Source of the DNA: Nakamurella leprariae
GTDB taxonomy: Bacteria; Actinomycetota; Actinomycetes; Mycobacteriales; Nakamurellaceae
Reading direction: 5' to 3'
DNA length: 64,000 nucleotides
Assembly: GCF_016918035.1 (NCBI RefSeq)
Contig: NZ_JAERWK010000019.1
Span: 1 to 64,000, forward strand
Position 1 is the stretch's first letter; each line of letters opens with the position of its first letter. The notes beneath the pieces are model-generated. The model worked only from the letters and a program-made list of their open reading frames with translations. It did not search any database and was not told where the DNA came from. Shown here one piece after another: positions 7,837-15,176 of the stretch. The position numbers and the translations under genes are program-made.

Positions 7837-8748
7837 TCAGGTCGCGCAGCGCACCAGGTAGGTGGCGGTCGGGGTGGGCTCGATCGAGCAGTACTGGTGC
7901 GGCAGCGACACCGCCCGCACGGCCATGACGGCGATGAGGACCACGCCGATCCCGATGCTGCCGAGCAGCTGCCAGCGCTTCCGCTGCTCCCGAGGCGGGT
8001 AGACCATCACCGCGCCGATCGCCGCACCGACCACCAGGCCGCCGAGATGCGCCTGCCAGGAGATGTTCGAGACCTGGAAGGTGATGATCAGGTTGATCAC
8101 CACGATGGCGATGAGCTGCCGGGCGTCGTAGCGCAGCCGCCGGACCGTCACCAGCAGGGCGCCCATCAGCCCGAAGATGGCCCCGGAGGCGCCGGCCGTC
8201 GGGACGAGCGGATCCGAGAACAGCATCACCGCGGCGGAGCCGCCGAGCAGGCTGAGCCCGTAGACGACGCCGAAGCGGACCCGGCCGAGGATGCGCTCGA
8301 GCGGCAGGCCCAGGAAGTACAGCGAGAACATGTTGACCGCGATGTGCCAGAGGCCGACGTGCAGGAACCCGGAGGTCAGCACCCGCCACCACTCGCCGGT
8401 CGAAGCCAGCTCCGGCAGCAGCGCCCCCTGCAGGTACAGCGACGACTGGGTCACCGTCATCACCGCCCGGGCCTGCAGGGCCGTCACCACGAAGAACGCC
8501 AGGTTCACCGCGATGAGCGCGTAGGTGACGACCGGCTGCTCGCCCAGTCGTGCCCCGGACACGGTCCGTGGGCTCCGGGTCGCGGCGGCCTGCTGCCGGA
8601 CGCACTCGCGGCACTGGAAGCCGACGCTGGCCGGGGTCAGGCACTCCGGACAGGCGGGCCGTCCGCACCGGGTGCAGGACAGGGCCGTGGCCCGGTCGGG
8701 GTGCCAGGTGCAGACGGCCGGGCCCGACCGGGGATCAGGGGTGCTCAG
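7837..8748 (-). CDS. rhomboid intramembrane serine protease with N-terminal zinc ribbon
   Basis: This is a rhomboid-family membrane protease of 303 residues if read from CTG 8748. A six-helix core carries the HIAVN motif (His135, Asn139), the nucleophile in GASGAIFG (Ser188) and the catalytic His in QAHLGG (His234). The first 50 codons encode a Cys/His module (C13, H16, C25, C28, C33, C36, C46, C49) like the one at the N-terminus of many actinobacterial rhomboids. No ATG, GTG or TTG lies upstream of that module before an in-frame TGA, but CTG 8748 has GGAGG six bases before it. The first conventional start is GTG 8562, which would give a 241-residue protease without the zinc module. Substrates are unknown. 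Confidence 0.85.
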   Translation of the reverse strand: MSTPDPRSGPAVCTWHPDRATALSCTRCGRPACPECLTPASVGFQCRECVRQQAAATRSPRTVSGARLGEQPVVTYALIAVNLAFFVVTALQARAVMTVTQSSLYLQGALLPELASTGEWWRVLTSGFLHVGLWHIAVNMFSLYFLGLPLERILGRVRFGVVYGLSLLGGSAAVMLFSDPLVPTAGASGAIFGLMGALLVTVRRLRYDARQLIAIVVINLIITFQVSNISWQAHLGGLVVGAAIGAVMVYPPREQRKRWQLLGSIGIGVVLIAVMAVRAVSLPHQYCSIEPTPTATYLVRCAT

Positions 8749-8808
8749 GACGGTCCTCCGTGATCAGCCGGTCGGTACCCGGTGGTGCTGCCGTGTGGGA
8801 ACGACGGA

Positions 8809-9333
8809 TCAGTCGACGGTCTCGATGCTGATCGAGTTGATCACCACGTCCTCGGCCGGCTTGTCGAACCGGTCGGTCGCGGTGGAGCCGATGGCGTCGA
8901 CGACGTCGCGGGACGACTGGTCGGCCACCTCACCGAAGATGGTGTGCTTGCGGTTGAGGTGCGGGGTCTTGCCGGTGGTGATGAAGAACTGCGAGCCGTT
9001 GGTGCCCGGGCCGGCGTTGGCCATGGCCAGCAGGTACGGCTTGTTGAAGACGAGCTCCGGGTGGAACTCGTCGGCGAAGGTGTAGCCCGGGCCGCCGCGG
9101 CCGGTGCCGGTCGGGTCGCCGCCCTGGATCATGAAGCCGTCGATGACGCGGTGGAAGATCGCGCCGTCGTAGAAGGGGCCCTCGGCGTTGCCGGCGGCGT
9201 TCTTGGTCGTGTAGTTGGCGGTGCCGTTCGCCAGTCCCACGAAGTTGGCCACCGTCTTCGGGGCGTGGTTCGGGAACAGCTCGATCCGGATGTCGCCACG
9301 GTTGGTGTGCAGGGTCGCAAACTGGGTGCTCAC
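8809..9333 (-). CDS. cyclophilin-type peptidyl-prolyl cis-trans isomerase
   Basis: This is a 174-residue PpiA-like cyclophilin that speeds proline isomerisation during folding. Family motifs are all present: GDIRIELFPNHAPKTVANFV, FYDGAIFHRVIDGFMIQGGD with the catalytic Arg, LAMANAGPGTNGSQFFIT, and HTIFGEV. No signal peptide is visible. GTG 9333 with an AGGA eight bases upstream is a normal cyclophilin start. The same frame is open without a stop through the upstream PH-domain sequence (see the overlapping entry), so a longer fused product is also possible. The gene order cyclophilin - PH protein - crgA matches mycobacteria, although there the cyclophilin gene points the other way. Confidence 0.92.
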   Translation of the reverse strand: MSTQFATLHTNRGDIRIELFPNHAPKTVANFVGLANGTANYTTKNAAGNAEGPFYDGAIFHRVIDGFMIQGGDPTGTGRGGPGYTFADEFHPELVFNKPYLLAMANAGPGTNGSQFFITTGKTPHLNRKHTIFGEVADQSSRDVVDAIGSTATDRFDKPAEDVVINSISIETVD

Positions 9334-9894
9334 GGGGCCATCCTGCCATCGGCCACCGACTGCTCCGGGTCGGCCCGGTGCCCGGGGGACCGCCCGGCGG
9401 CTCCGCAGCTCGCGCAGCGCGTCCGCGACCTGCTCCGGCGGTCGGCCCAGATCGATCCGCCCGAACACGTACAGCTCGTCCGGCGTGGCGTGGCGGCCGC
9501 TCCGGTCGTCCGGCTCCTCGGGCAGGTCGACCTCCAGTTCCAGCACGGTGGTGGCGATGCCCAGCCGCCGCCGCGTCGGGGTGGCCAGGGAACGGACGGC
9601 GGCCCACGGCACCGGGACCGGTCCGGCCATGGTGCCGATCACCACGCCGTCGGTGTCGGCGGTCAGTCGGCGGCGCACCCGGAGCGCCGCCGACGCGACC
9701 GCCAGGGCCACCAGCGCTACCAGACCCGCGAACACCCGGTCCTGGGGATCGGCGAGCAGCGCGGCGAGCGCTCCACCGGCGACGGCGACCGCACCGCCGG
9801 CGGCGGCCAGCGCGGGGGACGGACCACAGCGCAGCGGGCCGCTCGCCCTGGTCGGCGGGTCGTCGTCCGCCGGCGACAACGAGGTCTCGGCCAT
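8809..9894 (-). CDS. continuous frame joining a PH-domain membrane protein to the cyclophilin
   Basis: ATG 9894, preceded by GGAAGGA, opens a frame of 361 codons. The first 185 residues form a separate protein type: two hydrophobic helices (AAAGGAVAVAGGALAALLA and FAGLVALVALAVASAAL), then a bacterial PH-like domain (ADTDGVVIGTMAGPVPVPWA, VLELEVDLPEEPDD). This is the small PH-domain membrane protein that sits between ppiA and crgA in mycobacteria. Here it has no stop codon and runs straight into VSTQFATLHTNRGDI, the cyclophilin start. Either the two are one fusion protein, or the PH gene has lost its stop by mutation or a sequence error. The cyclophilin can still start internally at 9333. Confidence 0.6.
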   Translation of the reverse strand: MAETSLSPADDDPPTRASGPLRCGPSPALAAAGGAVAVAGGALAALLADPQDRVFAGLVALVALAVASAALRVRRRLTADTDGVVIGTMAGPVPVPWAAVRSLATPTRRRLGIATTVLELEVDLPEEPDDRSGRHATPDELYVFGRIDLGRPPEQVADALRELRSRRAVPRAPGRPGAVGGRWQDGPVSTQFATLHTNRGDIRIELFPNHAPKTVANFVGLANGTANYTTKNAAGNAEGPFYDGAIFHRVIDGFMIQGGDPTGTGRGGPGYTFADEFHPELVFNKPYLLAMANAGPGTNGSQFFITTGKTPHLNRKHTIFGEVADQSSRDVVDAIGSTATDRFDKPAEDVVINSISIETVD

Positions 9895-9939
9895 GCGCGT
9901 CGACGTCCTTCCTGGACGGCCCGTCCACCGGCGGGCCGG

Positions 9940-10265
9940 TTGTCCACAGGGTCTGTCCACAGTGGGGATGAACTACAGCAGTGTCGTTCCCGCTCGACCG
10001 GGCGGTCGTCGCAGGTCAGTGTCCCGTGTCCGGGTGCATCCCCACTGGGGACGGATGTCGGGACCGGGCCGGGACGTGACGGGGACGGATCCGCGGGAAC
10101 GCCGCCGCCCGCCGGCCCCATCCACACCGATCATCCCCAGGGCCCCGGATCTGTGGATGTCCGGCGTGGCCACGGTCGAGGGATGCACCGTCATGGGGAC
10201 GGATTGTGGACAACCCGGGGACAGCGCCAGGTCCGGTGTGACGTCACTCCGACAGATGTGGACAG
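9940..10265. other. cluster of DnaA-box-like sites in the PH-crgA intergenic region
   Basis: The roughly 500-base gap between the PH gene and crgA has no ORF. It contains TTGTCCACA at 9940-9948 and CTGTCCACA at 9953-9961 on the plus strand, and TGTGGACAA at 10205-10213 and TGTGGACAG at 10257-10265, which are the same words on the minus strand. TTGTCCACA is the actinobacterial DnaA-box consensus. An 11-bp inverted repeat CAGTGGGGATG (9960-9970) / CATCCCCACTG (10037-10047) and three copies of GGGGACGGAT (10047, 10081, 10195) lie between them. The promoter of the PH gene should overlap the left boxes. Confidence 0.55.
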
Positions 10266-10398
10266 CCGACGATCCGGCCCACGACCGTGACCGGCCGGGT
10301 GCCGAGCCATCCCAGAGCCACCCCAAGACGACGAACGCCACCGACCCGGAGCGGGTCGGCGGCGTCGGTCGGAGCAGGGGGCGGAGAGCCCGCAGGAG

Positions 10399-10686
10399 TC
10401 AGCGCCAGCCCATCGTCATGAGCAGGCCGGCGATCATCAGGACGAACCCGATCGCGAAGTTCCAGTTGCCCAGCGAGTCCATGAAGGCGATGTTCGAGCC
10501 CCATAGGTAGAACACGACGAGCCAGAGCAGGCCGAGCACCATGAGCCCGAGCATCACGGACAGGTAGACCGGTCCCGACGGCGCGGCGACCTTGGTGCGG
10601 GCCGAGGTGGCCGCGGTCTCGTTCGCCTGCGAAGCGGCCTGCGCGGACGCCGTCGCGACCTTCTTCCGCACCTTGCTCTTGGGCAC
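10399..10686 (-). CDS. cell division protein CrgA
   Basis: This is a 95-residue membrane protein of the CrgA family, which coordinates septum and cell-wall assembly by contacting FtsZ, FtsQ and penicillin-binding proteins. The N-terminus VPKSKVRKK is the family signature, followed by a soluble Ala/Thr-rich segment and two membrane helices, about residues 46-65 ([19 protein letters not shown]) and 75-93 ([17 protein letters not shown]). GTG 10686 with GGAAGGA upstream is the start; a further upstream GTG adds five unsupported residues. The gene lies next to the DUF881 gene in the usual divergent arrangement. Confidence 0.93.
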   Translation of the reverse strand: MPKSKVRKKVATASAQAASQANETAATSARTKVAAPSGPVYLSVMLGLMVLGLLWLVVFYLWGSNIAFMDSLGNWNFAIGFVLMIAGLLMTMGWR

Positions 10687-11099
10687 GTCCGTTCCTTCCA
10701 CTGCGCATCAGCTGGACCGGCTGCGCCGGTGCCGTCGTCCGGAGTGAGCGGATCGGTCCCGGGGCGCCGGGCACCCCGACGCTCATCGCCGGGCCGGTCC
10801 GCTCGTTGACCGGGACCGTACATCGACCTGGCTAGCGTACGTGCCGACGCGGTTGACCAGGCGGCTGACCAGCGGCTCTGCCATCTCGCGGGGGGCGCGC
10901 GGTGCGCGACGGTCGAGTTGGGCGCGGGGGCGCCTGGCTCAGTGCGGCAGCATCGCGGTGGGATCAGGGGGACGAGGACCGTTGCGCGGGGACACACTGG
11001 GGACGGGGGCGCGCCCCACCGGGCGCGACCGCGCGTCGGGTCCGGTGTCCGGTCGCCCAACCCGTCCGCCGTCCGATCAGTCCGGAGAGGATCACCGCC
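10687..11099. other. divergent intergenic region crgA-DUF881
   Basis: The stretch holds possible promoter pieces (TTGACC at 10806-10811 and TAGCGT at 10833-10838) but their 21-base spacing is not convincing. The second half is GC-rich, open in frame with the DUF881 gene and looks non-coding. No RNA gene is seen. Confidence 0.3.
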
Positions 11100-11852
11100 C
11101 TGAGCCAGCGCCAGCAGTCCGGCCCGCGGCGGGTCGGCGGTCGTGCCTGGCAGGCCGCCGCCGTCCTGGTCTGCCTGGTCGCCGGTCTGCTGCTGGGCAC
11201 GGCCCGGTCCTGGTCGTCGGGGCACGAGACGCGCACCCGATCGGTGGACCTGTCGGTGCTGGTCACCGAGGGCGAGCAGCGGGTGCAGCAGGCCGAGCGG
11301 ACGGCGGCGGGACTGCGGTCCCAGGTCGAGGAGGCCGCCTCGGCGGACCTGTCCCCGCAGGTCGACTCGGTGCTCACCGAGGTGCAGGACGCGGGGCCGC
11401 AGGCGGGGCTGACGCCGGTGACCGGGCCGGGACTGCGGGTCTCGCTCACCGACGCCCCGCGGGACTCCGACGGCAACTATCCGGCCGGGGTGAACCCGGA
11501 CGACCTGGTCGTGCACCAGCAGGACGTGCAGGCGGTGGTCAACGGCCTGTGGGCGGGCGGCGCCGAGGCCATGATGATCATGGATCAGCGGGTCGTCACC
11601 ACCTCGGCGGTGCGCTGCATCGGCAACGTCCTGCTGCTGCAGGGCCGGACCTACTCGCCGCCGTTCGTGGTGACCGCCATCGGCGACCCCGACCGGATGC
11701 GCACGGCGGTCCGCGACCAGCCCGGGGTGCAGTTGTTCCAGCGCTACGTCGACCGCTACGACCTCGGCTTCGAGATCACCGACCTCCAGGCCGCGGAGCT
11801 GCCCGGGTACGACGGCTCGATCCGGCTGACCAGTGCCGACGTGCCGCGATGA
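11100..11852 (+). CDS. DUF881 family membrane-anchored protein
   Basis: This is an actinobacterial DUF881 protein, about 250 residues from the start chosen here. A basic N-terminus precedes one membrane helix (AAAVLVCLVAGLLLGTA, about residues 17-33), then a coiled-coil segment (LVTEGEQRVQQAERTAAGL) and the DUF881 body with PVTGPGLRVSLTDAPR, VVHQQDVQAVVNGLWAGGAEAM and ITSAVRC-like TTSAVRCIGNVLLL. The start is uncertain: CTG 11100 has GGAGAGG nine bases upstream, while the first usual start codon is GTG 10902, which would add 66 residues of non-coding-like sequence before the helix. The gene precedes the sortase and trpG, as in related genomes. The function is unknown; location suggests envelope or division. 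Confidence 0.85.
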   Translation: MSQRQQSGPRRVGGRAWQAAAVLVCLVAGLLLGTARSWSSGHETRTRSVDLSVLVTEGEQRVQQAERTAAGLRSQVEEAASADLSPQVDSVLTEVQDAGPQAGLTPVTGPGLRVSLTDAPRDSDGNYPAGVNPDDLVVHQQDVQAVVNGLWAGGAEAMMIMDQRVVTTSAVRCIGNVLLLQGRTYSPPFVVTAIGDPDRMRTAVRDQPGVQLFQRYVDRYDLGFEITDLQAAELPGYDGSIRLTSADVPR

Positions 11853-11928
11853 CCCGGACGTCGTCCCGCGCCCCGATGACCCCGCCCGACCCGGACGCCC
11901 GGCGTCCGTCCCGCAGGAGGACCACGGC

Positions 11929-12825
11929 ATGACCGTCGACCAGCTGCCGCCCGCCCCGGCCGGGTCACCCCCGCCCGCGCGGCCGGGCGCCGGCCGCACT
12001 CTGATCCGTGGCCTCGGCCAGCTGCTCATCACGGCCGGCGTGGTGGTGCTGCTGTTCGTCGTCTACGAGATCTGGGTGACCGATCTGTTCGGCGCGCAGA
12101 AGCAGGCGGCGGCCACCGAGGAGGTCGACGAGGCGTGGGCCGCGGCCGCCCAGACGCAGGCGCCGCAGACCGACACCGTGGTGGTCACCGACCCGGCCCA
12201 GCTGGTCACCGACCCGCGGGAGCGGACCCCCACCTACCAGACGTTGACCGGGCAGGGCTTCGCCAAGATCTCCATCCCGGCGTTCGGTGCCGACTACCAG
12301 TTCACGATCGTCGAGGGCACCAGTGACGACGACCTGTACGTCGGCCCCGGGCACTACCCGGAGTCGCAGATGCCGGGCGAGCAGGGCAACTTCGCCGTCG
12401 CCGGCCACCGAGTGTCCAAGGGGTCGCCGTTCAACGACCTGGGTCTGCTCAACTCGTGCGACTCGGTGATCATCGAGACGCAGGACGACTGGTTCGTCTA
12501 CCGGGTGCTGCCGATGCCCGAGGAGATCCCGACCTGGTCGTCGACCGCGCCGACCCGACCGCTGTGCGCCGACGTGTCGGTGCTGCCCAGCCCGTACGAG
12601 CAGACGGTCGGCCGGGAGATCACCCTGCCGTCGGACTACGCCCAGATCCTTCCGGTGCCGGGCATCTCGGACGCCACCGTCCCGGCCGACGCGCAGCGGC
12701 TGATCACCCTGACCACCTGCCACCCGCAGTTCTCCGCGGCCGAGCGGATGATCGTGCACGGGGTGCTGACCAAGAGTTACGCCAAGGCTCCGGGCTTCCT
12801 GCCGCCGGAGATGGGGGAGGCCTGA
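11929..12825 (+). CDS. class E sortase
   Basis: This is a 298-residue sortase, a membrane-anchored cysteine transpeptidase that joins surface proteins to the cell wall or cuts them at LAxTG-like motifs. There is a Pro-rich cytoplasmic N-terminus, one membrane helix at residues 27-47 (GLGQLLITAGVVVLLFVVY), an Ala/Gln linker, then the catalytic domain: FAKISIPAFGADYQFTIVEG, AGHRVSKGSPFNDL with catalytic His160, and LITLTTCHPQFSAAERMIV with catalytic Cys264. The TLTTC motif and gene context match class E. ATG 11929 follows CAGGAGG. It is followed after three bases by a small membrane protein gene, probably in one operon with DUF881 and trpG. Confidence 0.92.
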   Translation: MTVDQLPPAPAGSPPPARPGAGRTLIRGLGQLLITAGVVVLLFVVYEIWVTDLFGAQKQAAATEEVDEAWAAAAQTQAPQTDTVVVTDPAQLVTDPRERTPTYQTLTGQGFAKISIPAFGADYQFTIVEGTSDDDLYVGPGHYPESQMPGEQGNFAVAGHRVSKGSPFNDLGLLNSCDSVIIETQDDWFVYRVLPMPEEIPTWSSTAPTRPLCADVSVLPSPYEQTVGREITLPSDYAQILPVPGISDATVPADAQRLITLTTCHPQFSAAERMIVHGVLTKSYAKAPGFLPPEMGEA

Positions 12826-12828
12826 GCC

Positions 12829-12990
12829 GTGTACGTGTGGATCTGGCGGCACCTGCCGGGACCGTCCGCGGTCAAGGCCGTGCAGTGCCTCGTGCTGTTC
12901 CTGGCCGTGGTGGCCCTGCTGTTCTTCGTGGTGTTCCCGTGGGCCGAGCCCTGGATGCCGTTCAACTCGGTCAGCGTCGACGCTGGTTGA
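12829..12990 (+). CDS. small conserved membrane protein downstream of sortase
   Basis: This 53-codon gene starts with GTG TAC GTG TGG three bases after the sortase stop. The product reads MYVWIWRHLPGPSAVKAVQ, then a single membrane helix (CLVLFLAVVALLFFVVFPW), then EPWMPFNSVSVDAG. I recognise the MYxWIWRHLPG opening and the FPWxEP motif from short proteins found beside sortase and trpG in other actinobacteria. The function is unknown; tight spacing suggests it is translated with the sortase. Confidence 0.85.
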   Translation: MYVWIWRHLPGPSAVKAVQCLVLFLAVVALLFFVVFPWAEPWMPFNSVSVDAG

Positions 12991-13040
12991 TGCCGGCCGA
13001 GCCTGGACCGGGGTGCGCGCCGGTCTGGGATGCTGGTGCG

Positions 13041-13697
13041 GTGAGCGTGCGGCAGACCCGGGTCCTCGTCGTGGACAACTACGACTCGTTCGTGTTCAAC
13101 CTGGTCCAGTACTTGGAGCAGTTGGGTGCGCACTGCGTGGTGCGGCGCAACGACCAGGTGACCACCGATGAGGTGTCCGACCTGGACGTGGACGGCATCC
13201 TGCTGTCCCCGGGGCCGGGTACGCCGGCCGAGGCCGGCGTGACCAAGGACATGATCGGCTGGGCGGCCGGGCGGACGCCGGTCCTCGGGGTGTGCCTGGG
13301 CCACCAGGCCATCGCCGAGGTCTACGGCGGCGTCGTCGACCGCGCCGAGGAGCTGCTGCACGGCCGAACCTCCCAGGTCCACCACGGTGGGGACGGCGTG
13401 CTGGCCGGACTGCCCGACCCGTTCACCGCCACCCGGTACCACTCGCTGGCCGTGGTGGACGGCACCGTGCCGACCGAGCTCGAGGTCACCGCGCGCACCG
13501 ACGGCGGCGTGATCATGGGGTTGCGGCACCGCGAGTTCGACGTCGAGGGCGTGCAGTTCCACCCGGAGTCGGTGCTCACCCAGGGCGGTCACCGCCTGCT
13601 GGCCACCTGGCTGGCCCGGTGCGGCGACGCCGAGGCGGCGGCCCGGGTCGACGGCCTGGAGGCCGACGTCGAACGGCTCCGGCTCTCCGCCGTCTGA
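13041..13697 (+). CDS. trpG: anthranilate/aminodeoxychorismate synthase glutamine amidotransferase subunit
   Basis: This is a 218-residue class I glutamine amidotransferase that supplies ammonia to anthranilate synthase (tryptophan) or aminodeoxychorismate synthase (folate). Motifs are complete: VLVVDNYDSFVFNLVQYL at the N-terminus, the LLSPGPGTP oxyanion strand, GVCLGHQAIAE with nucleophile Cys85, RYHSLAV, and VEGVQFHPES with the catalytic His and Glu. GTG 13041 starts the protein. In mycobacteria this gene sits at the same place next to pknB; here a decayed patch and other genes separate the two. TrpG and PabA cannot be told apart by sequence alone, and no trpE or pabB is in the window. Confidence 0.93.
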   Translation: MSVRQTRVLVVDNYDSFVFNLVQYLEQLGAHCVVRRNDQVTTDEVSDLDVDGILLSPGPGTPAEAGVTKDMIGWAAGRTPVLGVCLGHQAIAEVYGGVVDRAEELLHGRTSQVHHGGDGVLAGLPDPFTATRYHSLAVVDGTVPTELEVTARTDGGVIMGLRHREFDVEGVQFHPESVLTQGGHRLLATWLARCGDAEAAARVDGLEADVERLRLSAV

Positions 13698-13729
13698 TCG
13701 GACCGCGCTGACCGTCCCGCTCGAGCCGA

Positions 13730-13855
13730 TCAGCCCACCGGCTCCAGGCCCAACCCGCGGCGCACCCACGGCGCCACCGGGCTGAACCGCCAGGCGTCGG
13801 GCAGCTGCTGCACGGCCTCGCGCCGCCCGCTGACCGTGAGTCGGCCGGCCTGCCG
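13730..13855 (-). pseudogene. C-terminal remnant of an unidentified gene
   Basis: In the minus strand a frame ending at the TGA at 13730 reads RLTVSGRREAVQQLP, then DAWRFSPVAPWVRRGLGLEP and VG. The residue mix and codon use look like a genuine protein end, but no start codon or N-terminal part lies upstream before the unrelated acyl-CoA dehydrogenase remnant on the other strand. I cannot name the family. It is best explained as the tail of a gene cut by a deletion or rearrangement near 13.86 kb. Confidence 0.4.
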
Positions 13856-13872
13856 GGCCCGCGGCCAGTTCG

Positions 13873-14417
13873 TTGAACCGCGTGGACCCGCGCCACGACC
13901 TGGTCGTCGAGGACGTGTTCGTGCCGGCGGCCGCGGTGGTCGGCACCCGCCCGTACGGGAAGCTGGCCGGTCCGGTGCAGGTGGCGGTGATCAACTTCTC
14001 GCTCATCGTCGGGCGACGGACCTGGGCGTGGCGCGGGGAGCCGCTGATCGGGGCACCGACGCGCCGACCGGCCGGGCCGGCGACCGGATCGCCGCGGTCC
14101 GGACGGTCGGCGACATGCAGGCGCGGTACCGGTCGGCCCGCCGGGGCCCTGCTCGGTGCGGCCGAGGAGATCGGAAGGACCCGGGCGCCGACGACGCCAC
14201 CATGGCCACGGTCGCCATCGCCAAGCGCACGGCAGTGCTGCAGGCCCGCACGATCGTCGACCTGGCCCTGGAACTGGCCGATGGACGGTCGTCTGTCCGC
14301 TCGCCGCTGGAGCGGGCCCACCGGGACGTGCGGGGCGGCCCGTTCCATCCGCTCACCCCGGAGGCCACCCTCGACCTGCCCGGGTCGATGCGGCTCGAGG
14401 AGGTCCGCACGTCCTGA
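13873..14417 (+). pseudogene. acyl-CoA dehydrogenase-like remnant with frameshift
   Basis: The plus strand carries broken pieces of an acyl-CoA dehydrogenase-like flavoprotein. One frame gives RVDPRHDLVVEDVFVPAAAVVG (the middle beta-domain motif DVFVP) up to about 14010, and GALLGAAEEIGRTRAP near 14150-14190. Another frame gives MATVAIAKRTAVLQARTIVD, LALELADGRSS, HRDVRGGPFHPLTPEA and RLEEVRTS to a stop at 14417. The N-terminal substrate-binding half is missing and the rest needs at least one frameshift to join. No start codon with a ribosome site is seen. It is therefore called a decayed C-terminal fragment. Confidence 0.6.
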
Positions 14418-14423
14418 GTCCGG

Positions 14424-14918
14424 TCAGTCGGCCGGGCCCTTGACGCGGTCGGCCCGGTACCGGGCCAGCGCCGCACCCACCACCGCGCCAGCGACGGCCA
14501 CGATCCCGACCGCGATGAGCGACATGAGCAGCGGGCGCGCCTCGAACCAGCTGGGGACCCGCCGGGTGTGCACCGCGACCACCCCGATGAAGGCACCGAC
14601 CAGTCCGAACCAGGTGCCGACCATGAAGCCGCGGTGGGCGGCGATGTTGCCCCGGCGGGCCTGCACGATCGACACCGTCACGCTGATCAGCGTCCAGGTG
14701 GCCAGGGCGCGCAGGAACAGGTCGATCCCGCCGCCGTACCCGCCGAAGAAGAAGGACCCGGCGGCCACGTACAGCATCAGCCCGGCCCAGATCCGGCCGA
14801 CCAGCACGTGCACCGGATCACCCTTGACCCGACGCAGGATCTGGAACGGCCCCAGCAGCAGCGCGACGCTCGCCGCCACGGCGTGGCTGGCGATGAGCAC
14901 GGTCCACGGCTCCAGCAC
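14424..14918 (-). CDS. DUF2306 integral membrane protein
   Basis: This is a 164-residue membrane protein with five hydrophobic helices. The sequence includes SHAVAASVALLLGPFQILRR, a conserved VHVLVGRIWAGLMLYVAAGS, and RRGNIAAHRGFMVGTWFGLV, which match the DUF2306 (YozB-like) pattern of conserved His residues in helices. The C-terminus is short and basic (YRADRVKGPAD). The start is ATG 14918. The function is unknown. It is the only intact gene between trpG and the lipase-like gene, flanked on both sides by gene remnants. Confidence 0.8.
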   Translation of the reverse strand: MLEPWTVLIASHAVAASVALLLGPFQILRRVKGDPVHVLVGRIWAGLMLYVAAGSFFFGGYGGGIDLFLRALATWTLISVTVSIVQARRGNIAAHRGFMVGTWFGLVGAFIGVVAVHTRRVPSWFEARPLLMSLIAVGIVAVAGAVVGAALARYRADRVKGPAD

Positions 14919-14960
14919 TCACCGAGCGTAAGCGTTCAAGATCCTTCCGTCACGGCTCGG

Positions 14961-15176
14961 TCAGCCGCGGACCACCACCTCCGCCACCGCCGAAGGCCGG
15001 GGCGGTCCCGGCGTCATCAGCTCGGCCGCCAGGTGGCCGAACGCCAGCACGAGCAGCACCGCCAGCAGCACGGCGAGCAGAAGGGCCGCGACGACCTCGT
15101 CCGGGGTGAGCAGACCGCGTCCGAAGGCGTCCCGCAGCACCAGGACGGTGGCGTGCCGTTCGGCGTCCGCCGGCAG
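14961..15176 (-). pseudogene. 5'-truncated DUF1707-like membrane protein remnant
   Basis: A minus-strand frame ending at 14961 reads LPADAERHATVLVLRDAF, GRGLLTPDEVVAALLLAV, LLAVLLVLAFGHLAAELM and a Pro-rich tail. The ADAERxxxxxxLRDAFxxGLLTPDEV part resembles the DUF1707/SHOCT-type N-terminal module, followed by one membrane helix. No usual start codon precedes it; upstream the other strand already encodes a MarR-like fragment. The N-terminus and promoter appear to be deleted. Confidence 0.45.

Noticed and set aside
10806-10838. TTGACC/TAGCGT promoter for DUF881
   Set aside because: The spacing of 21 bases is too long for a standard promoter; kept only as a note in the intergenic entry.
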